Positions 34,164-42,960 of a stretch of DNA of 49,897 bases are shown here, in pieces. The stretch lies in assembly GCA_017538105.1 (NCBI GenBank), contig JAFYJN010000004.1:1-49897 (forward strand), in the 5' to 3' direction. The position numbers were made by a program, and so were the translations under genes. Within the stretch, counting starts at the first letter, position 1. Every line of letters begins with the position of its first letter. This stretch comes from Prevotella sp. Its GTDB lineage: Bacteria; Bacteroidota; Bacteroidia; Bacteroidales; Bacteroidaceae. The notes under the pieces were generated by a model. It worked only from the letters and a program-made list of their open reading frames with translations, had not been told where the DNA came from and did no database searches.

Positions 34164-36104
34164 TTACTTGTTTGTCTTAGGCTTCGAGGTGCTAGAGCTT
34201 GAAGACGTACTCGTCTTGGACTTTGAAGTGCTTGAGCTTGAAGACGTACTAGTCTTAGGCTTCGAGGTGCTCGAACTTGATGACGATCCAGTCTTGGGCT
34301 TTGAAGTGCTCGAACTTGATGACGTGCCCGTCTTGGGCTTTGAAGTGCTTGAGCTAGAAGACGTGCTAGTCTTGGGCTTCGAGGTACTTGAGCTTGAAGA
34401 CGTACTCGTCTTGGGCTTCGAGGTACTTGAACTTGACGACGTACTCGTCTTAGGCTTCGAGGTGCTTGAGCTAGAAGACGTACTCGTCTTGGGCTTCGTG
34501 GTACTTGAACTTGATGACGTACTCGTCTTGGGCTTCGAGGTACTTGAACTTGATGACGTACTCGTCTTGGGCTTCGAGGTACTTGAACTTGATGACGTGC
34601 TCGTCTTGGGCTTCTGGGTACTTGAACTTGATGACGTGCTAGTCTTGGGCTTCGAGGCACTTGAACTAGAAGGAGTATCGGTCTTTGGCTTTGAAGTGCT
34701 TGGGCTCGAAGATGTGCTCTTTGGTTTATTTGTCTCGCTTGTGGAGGATGACGTCGTGGCCTTTCCTTCTTCCTGTGGAACGATCTTCACCATGCCTAAC
34801 GATGTCATTTTGCCTTCTGTAGTGATGGTGGCATTCACCTTATAGCGGTCGGAAGAGGACTTGCCTCCTTTAATCATGTCTTGTTTGGCAGTGAACTTCA
34901 CGGCATACTCCAAGGAGCCATTGTCTTTTTTGCGTTTGGAAATCTCATAATCACCGCTGCTGCTCCATGCAACAGACTTAACGCTCTCACTGTGTTGCCG
35001 CCTCATCCAACTTGCCGCCTCATCGGTTGACGGATGTTCGGTACCCATAAATGAGAGGAGGGACGAGGATAGGCAGGACTTAAACTGATTAGCATCGTTG
35101 TCATTGACACTCTGGAAGAAGCGTTGCATGAGAGAGGTTACAATTTGACGTTCCTCGCTCGCCACGACATCCAGGTTGCCGGCATATACACGCTCGCGAG
35201 CTTCAGCGGCATGCTTTCCTTCTTGATGATTGGCCAAGTAACGTTGGAAGGACTCCGACGTGTTGTCTTTCATGACATCAGCCCAGTCGATGGAATCCAA
35301 CAGTTCCACAGCTTCTGTATAATGCGACATGTTGGGATAACGGGCCACATAGGCGACGGCGTTTTCATGAGTCTTATGCGCTTGTAAACTATCCCAGTCG
35401 CGTTCACCCTGTCTGATATAGTCCAAACGAGCACGAATGGAGTCTATATGGACGGAAGGGGCGTCACTGTATGACAAAAGGAAATTGTTCATCGACAATG
35501 TGTCGTTGCTGTTCAATGCCAATCCGTATGCCTGTTGCTCTTTTGACCCTTTTGATTCTTTGTAGAAATAGATGCTTACGGCTCCAACAATGGAGGCAAT
35601 GGCCAATGAAACGAAAAAAGGCATGATACGTGACTTTGTGGGACGTGTACTTTCGTCTATCACTTCATCATCTTGTTCATCTTCAATCTGTGTGGCCTCA
35701 ATCTCTTGCCGCTCCTCTGTTGTGTCAGACTTATCTTCTTTACCAGTCACATCATCTTTTTCATGATAATCCTCCTTGCTTTCATGTAGAACAACGGCTT
35801 CCTTGGTTTCTTCTTTGTCTGTTGTCTTTGCCGAAACCATTTCTTCGGCTGTCGAAACAACCGGTGTAATGGTTTTTTCTTTCGCATTCTTTTTGTGGGA
35901 AGGTGAGGGGGATGAAGAAGGTGAAGAAGATGATGGCGACTGAGGGGCGTGGCAATTGGGGCATAACACCTCATCGTTGAAGTACACTTCACCGCAATGC
36001 TCGCAACGAACCACCTTGCCGGCTATCTCAACGCCGCAACTGGGGCAGTTCGATGCTTTCTCACTTATCTGGTGTCCGCATTCAGGACATTTGATTATTG
36101 CCAT
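34164..36104 (-). CDS. zinc-ribbon membrane protein with C-terminal Ser/Thr/Lys/Pro repeats
   Basis: 646 residues; the start MAIIKCPECGHQ is chosen because the family zinc ribbon begins there (an upstream in-frame ATG would add 14 residues). Cys pairs at 6/9, 20/23, 34/37 and 48/51 form two zinc ribbons. A long acidic, Ser/Thr/Glu-rich linker leads to one membrane helix (residues 161-180, FFVSLAIASIVGAVSIYF). The next part is helical and then holds a domain (VTSLMQRFFQSVNDNDANQF to GKMTSLGMVKIVP) that resembles an NTF2-like fold by pattern. The last ~182 residues are fourteen copies of a 13-residue unit, TSKPKTSTSSSSS. Topology: ribbons in the cytoplasm, repeats outside. The function is unknown; the tail suggests a flexible or glycosylated wall-spanning stalk. 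Confidence 0.85.
   Translation of the reverse strand: MAIIKCPECGHQISEKASNCPSCGVEIAGKVVRCEHCGEVYFNDEVLCPNCHAPQSPSSSSPSSSPSPSHKKNAKEKTITPVVSTAEEMVSAKTTDKEETKEAVVLHESKEDYHEKDDVTGKEDKSDTTEERQEIEATQIEDEQDDEVIDESTRPTKSRIMPFFVSLAIASIVGAVSIYFYKESKGSKEQQAYGLALNSNDTLSMNNFLLSYSDAPSVHIDSIRARLDYIRQGERDWDSLQAHKTHENAVAYVARYPNMSHYTEAVELLDSIDWADVMKDNTSESFQRYLANHQEGKHAAEARERVYAGNLDVVASEERQIVTSLMQRFFQSVNDNDANQFKSCLSSSLLSFMGTEHPSTDEAASWMRRQHSESVKSVAWSSSGDYEISKRKKDNGSLEYAVKFTAKQDMIKGGKSSSDRYKVNATITTEGKMTSLGMVKIVPQEEGKATTSSSTSETNKPKSTSSSPSTSKPKTDTPSSSSASKPKTSTSSSSSTQKPKTSTSSSSSTSKPKTSTSSSSSTSKPKTSTSSSSSTTKPKTSTSSSSSTSKPKTSTSSSSSTSKPKTSTSSSSSTSKPKTSTSSSSSTSKPKTGTSSSSSTSKPKTGSSSSSSTSKPKTSTSSSSSTSKSKTSTSSSSSTSKPKTNK
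34174..34719 (-). repeat. fourteen tandem 39-bp repeats at the 3' end of the zinc-ribbon gene
   Basis: Fourteen consecutive 39-base units, each encoding 13 residues (TSKPKTSTSSSSS type), run without gaps. The Pro-Lys-Thr core is constant, while serine codons vary between units (TCA, TCT, TCG, AGT, AGC). As 39 is a multiple of three, other frames stay open too and give long false ORFs on both strands. Such a repeat can change copy number by slippage or recombination in frame. Confidence 0.95.
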
Positions 36105-36152
36105 TTCAACGAATAGTTTTCTAAACGTTATATCTGAATCCGACAATTATAG

Positions 36153-36848
36153 CTAATGTCTGTACCATAACTCACGCAGTGTATGGCGTCCCACCAGACG
36201 GCTCTTGTCAATGTAGGTATTTACGCCATTGATGCGTCCCTTGCCGGTGTATTGCCATATCACATAGTCACGCTCGTCTTTCAAACGGGGTTCGTTCTCT
36301 GAGTATTGAGCGATCATCAACTTATAATCGTCGAGTTTTCCCAATAAATATGTGTTGTAAAAATATGTCCCTGTATAGACTAACGGTTTTTGCTTGTATG
36401 CACGCTCCACCAAAACCAAGAATTTGTGCAACGAGTCACAAAAAGTAGCGGTGCTCATGCGTGAAGGCTTTTCCTCAACGTCAATCATAGGGATGAGGTC
36501 TTGGTCGCCCGGCCTGCACTGACTCATGAAATGACGCAACTGCACTTCTTGGTCAATGTTGGCATGATAATAATGGTAGCTGCCTACCTTCAAACCATAT
36601 TTACGGGCATAATCCATATTCTTTTTGTATGTGGCATCGATGGTCAGTTTGCCTTCTGTGGCCTTGAAGTAGACATATGACTGGTGACTGTTGTTGCCCA
36701 ATGTCTCCCAGAAAACCTCGCCTTGGTAATGGCTCATGTCCAATCCGTGGATATGGTTACAGGTATCCTCACACTGTATGCCCACACCTTGTGCACAAGC
36801 AAACAGTGCCACCATGAAAAAGAGGAAAACCACGAATTGTCGTATCAT
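36153..36848 (-). CDS. GH25 family lysozyme (muramidase), secreted
   Basis: 231 residues. A signal peptide (MIRQFVVFLFFMVALFACAQG; possible lipobox at LFAC) is followed by a GH25 barrel. Motifs: HGLDMSHYQGEV with the first catalytic-site Asp, YFKATEG, GSYHYYHAN, LIPMIDVEE with the catalytic Asp-Glu pair, and VIWQYTGKG. GH25 enzymes cut the beta-1,4 link between N-acetylmuramic acid and N-acetylglucosamine. The length is that of a single catalytic domain with no binding modules. It is on the same strand as the zinc-ribbon gene, 48 bases upstream. Confidence 0.93.
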   Translation of the reverse strand: MIRQFVVFLFFMVALFACAQGVGIQCEDTCNHIHGLDMSHYQGEVFWETLGNNSHQSYVYFKATEGKLTIDATYKKNMDYARKYGLKVGSYHYYHANIDQEVQLRHFMSQCRPGDQDLIPMIDVEEKPSRMSTATFCDSLHKFLVLVERAYKQKPLVYTGTYFYNTYLLGKLDDYKLMIAQYSENEPRLKDERDYVIWQYTGKGRINGVNTYIDKSRLVGRHTLRELWYRH

Positions 36849-36855
36849 TTGATTG

Positions 36856-36863
36856 CAAAGTTA
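36856..36863 (-). promoter_or_regulatory. -7 box directly before the GH25 start
   Basis: TAACTTTG on the minus strand ends only seven bases before the ATG, so a transcript from it would be almost leaderless. No good -33 box is visible. Confidence 0.45.
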
Positions 36864-36937
36864 CAAAAAAAAAGCGGATTAGTGGAAATGACACCCACTA
36901 TTTATCAGATTAAACATATTTTTACACTTTTTTATCA

Positions 36938-37774
36938 TCATTCTTCTATCTCAGATAGACTTCTGGCAATGCTGTGGAATAGGCTGCGCATACTCTCCTT
37001 CGGAGAATAGGGAAAATATAACCTTGTGCGACGAAGTCCCCGCAACCATTGGCGGGAATTGTTGAACAGAAAGCCACCACTAACCTGACGAAAATTCCAT
37101 TCGGATGAAGAATAGCGGCTGATGTCGGAAATACAACCCAACGCCACACGGTAGGCATCGGGCTCCAGGTCATCCATAAAAGGCAATTCATTCAAGTCAA
37201 AGCCAAAAATGGAATGCAGGATGCTTCCCTGCAATTGAACCATACGTTGCAAGTCCATCAATCCGAGCCATAACTCTAACTTGACAAAGTCAACATGATT
37301 GCCTTCTGTCCGCAATGCCAGACCCAGATCCAACAGTCCACGCAGACAGAATCCGGTAAGTAGCATGTCGCACACGTTTCGCATGAGGATGAGAAACATC
37401 CTGCGTGTTTCGGGTGTGGTGTCAAAGAGGTCTTTTTCCGACAATTCTGCAAAAGTTATCTTTTGACGCGAGGAATAGAAATGGATAGCTCCAACGGAAT
37501 ATCTTTCGCTGAAAACTGGTGGTTCAAACTGACGTAAGCGGTTGCGGATGGTGTCAACCAATTGGTCTGGAAAATGCTGAAATTCTGAGAGATTATTATT
37601 CATGCCTTTGCCCAAATAGTCTAACACTTCGTGATCTTCGGCCATGTTCACCAGACGGTTCCACTTGAACAGTGACATCACTTCAAGGTGAGCGGGTTGT
37701 CCAAATGCACCATTGGCCAATAGTCGGACCATTTGACGGGCAACGATAGCGTTTAGTGTTCCGTTTCGTTTCAT
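36938..37774 (-). CDS. conserved-looking protein of unknown function, coupled to nhaC
   Basis: 278 residues with no signal peptide or clear membrane helix. I do not recognise the family with confidence. The N-terminal ~70 residues (VRLLANGAFGQPAHLEVMSLF, then WNRLVNMAEDHEVLDYLGKG) are reminiscent of the front part of Bacteroidota nucleotidyltransferase-like proteins (NTP_transf_5 type). I find no nucleotidyltransferase GS and DxD motifs in the rest, so this is weak. The remainder is rich in Leu, Arg and Phe and mostly helical. It starts on the last bases of nhaC (four-base overlap), so it is translated with the antiporter gene and probably belongs to the uronate operon. Confidence 0.7.
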   Translation of the reverse strand: MKRNGTLNAIVARQMVRLLANGAFGQPAHLEVMSLFKWNRLVNMAEDHEVLDYLGKGMNNNLSEFQHFPDQLVDTIRNRLRQFEPPVFSERYSVGAIHFYSSRQKITFAELSEKDLFDTTPETRRMFLILMRNVCDMLLTGFCLRGLLDLGLALRTEGNHVDFVKLELWLGLMDLQRMVQLQGSILHSIFGFDLNELPFMDDLEPDAYRVALGCISDISRYSSSEWNFRQVSGGFLFNNSRQWLRGLRRTRLYFPYSPKESMRSLFHSIARSLSEIEE

Positions 37775-39051
37775 GAGTATTTTTTCGGATATCTAAATAA
37801 TATGGAAAGGAGGGCTACGAGGCCTAGGACCATGGGATAATAAAGGAAGGGCACTATCTCCACGGGATTGAGTTGAACTAGTCCGGCAGCCATGAGAACC
37901 TGTGCGCCATAGGGCAATAAGCCTTGTATCACACAAGAGAATGTGTCAAGAATACTAGCGCATTTACGGTTGTCAATACCATAACGGTCGCCAATCTCTT
38001 TAGAGATGCCACCTACGGCAAGGATAGACACAGTGTTGTTGGCTGTGCAAATATCTGTCAAGCTAACCAATGCTGCAATAGACAACTCGGCACCACGTTT
38101 ACCATGAACGCGGCGGGTGAGCTTGGCAATAAGGTAGTCGATGCCACCGTTCACGCGGATAATCTCCAGCATGCCGCCGGCCATCATAGTGATGATGATC
38201 AACTCACCCATGTTGGAAATGCCACGGCCCATCGACCCCAACCATTCATAAAAGCCAAAGCTGCCATCAAGCATTCCCACAACACCTGTAAGGAACAATC
38301 CCGCCATCAGTACCGCCATGATGTTCATACCCAAAATGGCCAACACTAGGACTATTAGGTATGGGAGAAATTTCATGTAGTGTACCTCCCCAGTAGAGGA
38401 AGGGGCATTTAACGACATGCCGAGGAAGAAATAAGTCACAAAGATAATCAAGGCTGCCGGCAGCACGATGTATAGATTCACGCGGAACTTGTCATTCAGT
38501 TTGCAATGCTGGGTCGACGTGGCAGCAATCGTGGTGTCGGAGATGAACGACAGGTTGTCACCGAAGAAGGAACCTCCAACCACCACGGCAACAAGCAACG
38601 CCATATCAGCACCGGTCTGTTGCGCGAGGCCCATGGCTATGGGCGACAAGGCGGCTATGGTGCCAACACTCGTGCCTATGGAAAAAGAGATAAAGCAAGC
38701 AATGACAAATAGACCTGGTAAGAGCATGTTGTCTGGTAGCAGATGAAGAGCCATTGTCACCGTGGCATCTACGGCTCCCATGTCTTTGGCTGTATTGGCA
38801 AAAGCTCCGGCAAGTACAAATATCCAAAGCATCAACATGAGATTGGCCGTAGCGGCACCACGGCTGTAGTGCTCGATACGCTTTGCCATAGACAACCCGC
38901 CACTCATGGCGATGGCATAAGCACTAGACAGCATGAACGCCACGGTAATGGGCACCTTGTAGAAGTCGCCTGCGATGATAGATGTAAGTAGGTAAAGCAC
39001 CACAAACACCAACATCGGACTCAACGCCATCAATCCTTTTTTATCATTCAT
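37771..39051 (-). CDS. NhaC family Na+/H+ antiporter-type transporter
   Basis: 426 residues with ten or more hydrophobic segments. The pattern AFANTAKDMGAVDATVTMAL, then SFSIGTSVGTIAAL, GGSFFGDNLSFISDTTIAAT and SLTDICTANNTVSILAVGG matches the NhaC branch of the ion transporter superfamily. Most members exchange Na+ for H+, but some carry organic acids or amino acids with Na+. It lies 58 bases after uxaA on the same strand, so a role in uronate or Na+ handling linked with this locus is possible (inference). Its stop overlaps the start of the unknown gene. Confidence 0.86.
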   Translation of the reverse strand: MNDKKGLMALSPMLVFVVLYLLTSIIAGDFYKVPITVAFMLSSAYAIAMSGGLSMAKRIEHYSRGAATANLMLMLWIFVLAGAFANTAKDMGAVDATVTMALHLLPDNMLLPGLFVIACFISFSIGTSVGTIAALSPIAMGLAQQTGADMALLVAVVVGGSFFGDNLSFISDTTIAATSTQHCKLNDKFRVNLYIVLPAALIIFVTYFFLGMSLNAPSSTGEVHYMKFLPYLIVLVLAILGMNIMAVLMAGLFLTGVVGMLDGSFGFYEWLGSMGRGISNMGELIIITMMAGGMLEIIRVNGGIDYLIAKLTRRVHGKRGAELSIAALVSLTDICTANNTVSILAVGGISKEIGDRYGIDNRKCASILDTFSCVIQGLLPYGAQVLMAAGLVQLNPVEIVPFLYYPMVLGLVALLSILFRYPKKYS

Positions 39052-39109
39052 TGTCTAGTTGTCATTTGGCATACGCACTACTCACGTTCTTGTCATTACA
39101 CCTTGCACT

Positions 39110-40603
39110 TTATAGTGTCACCCCATTCTTGAAAATGGAAATCTCACGATAGCCGTTCTCTTCGTTTCGTGTACGTTCTCCGCTAGCCACGGCAATTACC
39201 TTGTTGACGAACTTGGAGAGTAGTTCTTCCATCGGTATACCGTCAACCAACTCGCCTGCATTGAAGTCAATCCAGTTGGATTTGCGAGCGAAAAGGTCAC
39301 TATTAGTTGAAATCTTCATCGTTGGGATAAAGGTGCCGAAAGGCGTGCCACGCCCAGTGGTAAACAATACAATCTGACAGCCAGCAGATGCCAAGGCTGT
39401 GGCTGCTACCAAGTCGTTGCCAGGTGCGGAAAGCAGGTTGAGACCTTTCTCTGATAAACGGTCGCCATATTCAAGAACTCCACTTACTGGGGCACGACCG
39501 CATTTCTGTGTGCATCCCAGTGCTTTGTCTTCCAATGTGGATATGCCACCGGCCTTGTTGCCAGGCGATGGATTTTCACCCACCGGTTCTCCATGGCTGA
39601 GGAAATAATCTTTGAAGTCGTTAATCAAATGGACAGTCTGTTCAAACAGTCTTTCATTAGCACAACGATCCATCAGGATAGTCTCAGCCCCAAACATCTC
39701 AGGCACTTCGGTAAGAATGGATGTGCCACCACGAGCAACCAGAAAATCAGAAAACTCGCCGACAAGAGGGTTGGCGGTGATACCGCTGAAACCATCGCTG
39801 CCGCCACACTTCAGACCTACGCGAAGGTCACTCAAAGGACATGCTACACGCACATCTTTCGAAGCACGGGCATAGAGTTTACGAAGAATGGCCATGCCTG
39901 TCTCCATTTCGTCTCCGTCCACCTCTTGAGTAACCATCAACTGTACGCGGTCATGGTCATAGTCTCCCAAAAAATCCATGAAATCGATGGGTTGGTTGTT
40001 TTCACATCCCAACCCAACTACTAGAACACCACCAGCGTTGGGGTGAAGCACAATGTCACGCAACACCTTACGGGTGTTCTCGTGGTCTCCGCTCAGTTGC
40101 GAACAACCGTAATTGTGGTGCCAAGCATGCACGGCATCTATACCCTTGCAATTAGTCTCAGCGGCAAGGGTGGTAGCTAGATGCTCGGCTATGCCATTCA
40201 CGCAACCTACGGTGGGTACTATCCATATCTCATTGCGCACACCCACTTCACCGTTGGAACGACGATACCCCATAAAGGTACGTTCATCAACGACTTTTTT
40301 GAAAGCTTCCTCCACAGGATGGTATTCATAAGTCAATGTACCCGAAAGGTTGGTCTTCAGGTTCTTCTCGTTCACCCATGTTCCAGCTTCCATGTCCACC
40401 TGGGCATGACCGATAGGATAACCATATTTTATTATGTCGGCGCCTGCTCTCACAGTAGTTAACAACACCTTATGACCGGCTGGAGTGTCTTGAAGGACTT
40501 CCACATTTTTGCCATCCAATTCTAACAACTCACCCTTTTTAAACGGACGAAGGCATACCACCACATTGTCGACTGGATTAATCTTGATGAATGATTTGTT
40601 CAT
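39110..40603 (-). CDS. uxaA: altronate dehydratase
   Basis: 497 residues, the full-length form with the N-terminal SAF domain (IKINPVDNVVVCLRPFKKGE to GHKVLLT) and the C-terminal catalytic domain (GYRRSNGEVGVRNEIWIV, GCVNGIAEHLA, CGGSDGFSGITANP, TTGRGTPFGTFIPT). It removes water from D-altronate to give 2-keto-3-deoxygluconate in galacturonate breakdown, using Fe2+. A homologous D-galactarate dehydratase would share the fold, so a related substrate remains possible. Its neighbours, kdgK and eda, take the next two steps. It is 44 bases after the lacI-type gene on the same strand. Confidence 0.92.
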   Translation of the reverse strand: MNKSFIKINPVDNVVVCLRPFKKGELLELDGKNVEVLQDTPAGHKVLLTTVRAGADIIKYGYPIGHAQVDMEAGTWVNEKNLKTNLSGTLTYEYHPVEEAFKKVVDERTFMGYRRSNGEVGVRNEIWIVPTVGCVNGIAEHLATTLAAETNCKGIDAVHAWHHNYGCSQLSGDHENTRKVLRDIVLHPNAGGVLVVGLGCENNQPIDFMDFLGDYDHDRVQLMVTQEVDGDEMETGMAILRKLYARASKDVRVACPLSDLRVGLKCGGSDGFSGITANPLVGEFSDFLVARGGTSILTEVPEMFGAETILMDRCANERLFEQTVHLINDFKDYFLSHGEPVGENPSPGNKAGGISTLEDKALGCTQKCGRAPVSGVLEYGDRLSEKGLNLLSAPGNDLVAATALASAGCQIVLFTTGRGTPFGTFIPTMKISTNSDLFARKSNWIDFNAGELVDGIPMEELLSKFVNKVIAVASGERTRNEENGYREISIFKNGVTL

Positions 40604-40647
40604 AGTATGTGTTAGAGTTTTTAAGTATTATGCCCGTTTTTCATTTT

Positions 40648-41715
40648 TTAGATCATCGTACGTTGGTAGAAGTCTACATTTTCTTTGTATAATATTTCGA
40701 TGGGCATATAGTTGACCGGGGTTACCTGCGTCTTCAGAACAATGGCGCGGAACAAGACCTCCACACAATAATAGCCTTGCATATAGGCATGTTGGGCAAT
40801 CAGGAAGGATATACTACCGGCTCTCAAGCAGTTGGCATTCTTTTGAACCATGTCATATCCTGCTATTTGTACATTGTCTCGTTTGGAGCGTAACAGGAAA
40901 TCACCCACGATATGAGCCTTCGAGCAAAATGTGATGCAATGATGCGTAGCGGGATGACTTTCGAAATAATGCTCCAAAATGTCGTCATAACCGTCGCGGT
41001 TCTCCTCGTCAAGAGGCAGGTGCACCTCATGTATCTTTATCTGAGGGAAATGGGCTGACATATATCGACGGAATCCCACTTCGCGGTTTTCCTGTTGCTT
41101 GCTGGCCACCCGGCCATTGAGCGTATGTTTCATCAGCATCAGTTCTTTCTCATCTTGGGCAATCAGCATCAGCATCTTGGCCGCAAAAGAACCGCTAGCA
41201 TAGGAGTCTTGGCCATAGAAGGATAGGGGCTGAAGGACGGGCATGTTGGAGTCGAGAAGAACAAAAGGTATGTTACGCTCATGCAACTGGTCCGTGAATT
41301 CCTTGGTAAGTTTGAATTGGTCAGGAACAATGACCACACCATCAGGGTTAAGGGATAGACATTCGTCGCAGGCTTCTTGGAAGGTGTCGTCATGGAAACG
41401 CTTGTAATATAGCATCTTTACGTCAACATGAAAGTCTCGACGAGCTTCACATGCCAACATTGCTCCTTCTTCTATCTCTTCCCAATATGCCTCCGAGGCA
41501 TGTTTGGGCATGAGGCAAATAAAAGTGTAGCTACGGTTGTAAGCCAAGGCACTGGCATACATGTTGGGTTGATAATTCATTTCTTCCAATGCCCGATTCA
41601 CCTTTTCCAAGGCAGCGGGAGAAACATTTGGACGATTGTGCAACACACGGTCGACAGTACCCACTGATACACCGGCACTTTCCGCTATATCCTTAATCCT
41701 GATTTTTTTGTTCAT
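40648..41715 (-). CDS. LacI family transcriptional regulator of the uronate locus
   Basis: 355 residues. The N-terminal helix-turn-helix is [20 protein letters not shown] with the hinge segment LEEMNYQPN; the rest is a periplasmic-binding-type sugar-sensing domain ([29 protein letters not shown]). It sits between uxaA and kdgK, divergent from kdgK-eda. The likely ligand is a uronate pathway intermediate such as KDG (inference from context). A palindrome in the shared upstream region may be its operator. Confidence 0.9.
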   Translation of the reverse strand: MNKKIRIKDIAESAGVSVGTVDRVLHNRPNVSPAALEKVNRALEEMNYQPNMYASALAYNRSYTFICLMPKHASEAYWEEIEEGAMLACEARRDFHVDVKMLYYKRFHDDTFQEACDECLSLNPDGVVIVPDQFKLTKEFTDQLHERNIPFVLLDSNMPVLQPLSFYGQDSYASGSFAAKMLMLIAQDEKELMLMKHTLNGRVASKQQENREVGFRRYMSAHFPQIKIHEVHLPLDEENRDGYDDILEHYFESHPATHHCITFCSKAHIVGDFLLRSKRDNVQIAGYDMVQKNANCLRAGSISFLIAQHAYMQGYYCVEVLFRAIVLKTQVTPVNYMPIEILYKENVDFYQRTMI

Positions 41716-41753
41716 TATTGTTTCTTACCTATTCACAAATCAAAAAAACAGTG

Positions 41754-41761
41754 CAAATATA
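41754..41761 (-). promoter_or_regulatory. -7 box of the lacI-uxaA-nhaC transcript
   Basis: TATATTTG on the minus strand, 38 bases before the lacI-type start. The -33 region (TTTCG, 41786-41782) lies at the expected 20-base distance but is a weak match. Confidence 0.55.
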
Positions 41762-41777
41762 GCTAATTTTACGGAAT

Positions 41778-41791
41778 TGTGCGAAAGCACA
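41778..41791. promoter_or_regulatory. candidate LacI-type operator
   Basis: TGTGC-GAAA-GCACA is a perfect 5-bp inverted repeat around a GAAA centre. It overlaps the -33 region of the minus-strand promoter and is 65 bases before the kdgK -7 box, the place expected for an operator controlling the regulator and perhaps the divergent unit. Confidence 0.45.
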
Positions 41792-41831
41792 GGATAACTT
41801 TTTTACAAAATTGACTTTTTTCGGACTTTTG

Positions 41832-41863
41832 TTTCGGCAATCGCAAAAAAAAACGTATTTTTG
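41832..41863 (+). promoter_or_regulatory. promoter for kdgK-eda
   Basis: TATTTTTG (41856-41863) fits the -7 consensus; TTTC (41832-41835) is 20 bases upstream and one base off TTTG. The ATG is 39 bases after the box. Confidence 0.6.
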
Positions 41864-41902
41864 TAGTCCAAAAACAAACAATAAAGCTTTAAATCAAAAT
41901 TA

Positions 41903-42928
41903 ATGGCAAAAGTTGTAACCTTGGGTGAAATCATGCTGCGCTTGTCTTCACCTGGTCAGAAAAGATTTGTTCAAAGTGAGTTCTTCGATGTCGTATACGG
42001 CGGAGGAGAGGCTAATGTCGCTATCAGTGTCGCAAATTACGGTCACAATGCTTATTTCGTGACCAAATTGCCCAAACATGAAATCGGTCAGTGTGCAGTC
42101 AATGCGCTACGTAAATATGGTGTAAACACCGAATTCATAGCAAGAGGTGGTAATAGGGTTGGTATATACTATTTGGAAACAGGAGCCTCGATGCGACCTT
42201 CCAAAGTAATCTACGACAGGGCAGGTAGCTCCATAGCTGAGGCTGAACCCGAAGATTTCGATTTCGACATGATTATGAAAGGTGCCGACTGGTTTCACTG
42301 GAGTGGCATTACTCCAGCCATCAGCGACAAGGCGGCAGAACTGACGAGACTGGCTTGTGAGGCAGCCAAGCGTCAGGGTGTAACCGTTAGTTGCGACCTA
42401 AATTTCCGTAAAAAACTATGGACCTCAGAGAAAGCACAAAGCATCATGAAACCTCTTATGAAATATGTCGATGTATGTATCGGCAATGAGGAAGACGCCC
42501 AGCTCTGTCTTGGCTTCAAGCCTGAAGCAGATGTCGAAGGGGGAAAGACAGACGCAGAAGGCTATTATGGTATCTTTAAGGGAATGATGGATACTTTCGG
42601 ATTCAAATTTGTCGTCAGCACACTGCGTGAGTCCTTCTCGGCAACACATAACGGCTGGAAAGCACTTATATATAATGGTAAGGAATTCTACCAGAGTAAG
42701 AGATACGACATCATGCCTATCATCGATCGAGTAGGTGGCGGTGATTCATTCTCGGGCGGACTCATCCATGGTTTACTCACATATCCTGACAATCAAGGTA
42801 AGGCGCTTGAATTTGCCGTAGCTGCTTCGGCCCTTAAGCATACCATTCCCGGTGATTTCAACCTAGTTTCAAAAGAGGAAGTAGAGAATCTAGCGGGCGG
42901 TGATGCTTCTGGACGTGTTCAGAGATAA
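41903..42928 (+). CDS. kdgK: 2-keto-3-deoxygluconate kinase (PfkB family)
   Basis: 341 residues. PfkB family: [16 protein letters not shown], the substrate-binding [15 protein letters not shown] segment, and the C-terminal signature [18 protein letters not shown] with the catalytic Asp. It phosphorylates 2-keto-3-deoxygluconate to KDPG with ATP. The sugar is assigned from context: eda lies 32 bases downstream and uxaA is on the other side of the regulator. Some PfkB relatives act on other sugars, so the assignment rests partly on neighbours. Confidence 0.9.
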   Translation: MAKVVTLGEIMLRLSSPGQKRFVQSEFFDVVYGGGEANVAISVANYGHNAYFVTKLPKHEIGQCAVNALRKYGVNTEFIARGGNRVGIYYLETGASMRPSKVIYDRAGSSIAEAEPEDFDFDMIMKGADWFHWSGITPAISDKAAELTRLACEAAKRQGVTVSCDLNFRKKLWTSEKAQSIMKPLMKYVDVCIGNEEDAQLCLGFKPEADVEGGKTDAEGYYGIFKGMMDTFGFKFVVSTLRESFSATHNGWKALIYNGKEFYQSKRYDIMPIIDRVGGGDSFSGGLIHGLLTYPDNQGKALEFAVAASALKHTIPGDFNLVSKEEVENLAGGDASGRVQR

Positions 42929-42960
42929 AAAACAAAATCGATTATTTTAATAAGCTTAAA

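Noticed and set aside
34115-34660. Minus-strand Arg/Pro/Gln-rich open frame of 181 codons
   Set aside because: A second false frame of the same 39-bp repeats; it runs through the terminator and lacks any start signal.
34174-34719. Tandem repeats considered as a CRISPR array
   Set aside because: The 39-bp units are directly adjacent with no spacers, and they encode protein.
34168-34845. Plus-strand open frame of 225 codons with repeated Leu/Glu/Val units
   Set aside because: It is antisense to the 39-bp repeat region of the zinc-ribbon gene; a repeat whose length is a multiple of three keeps all frames open.
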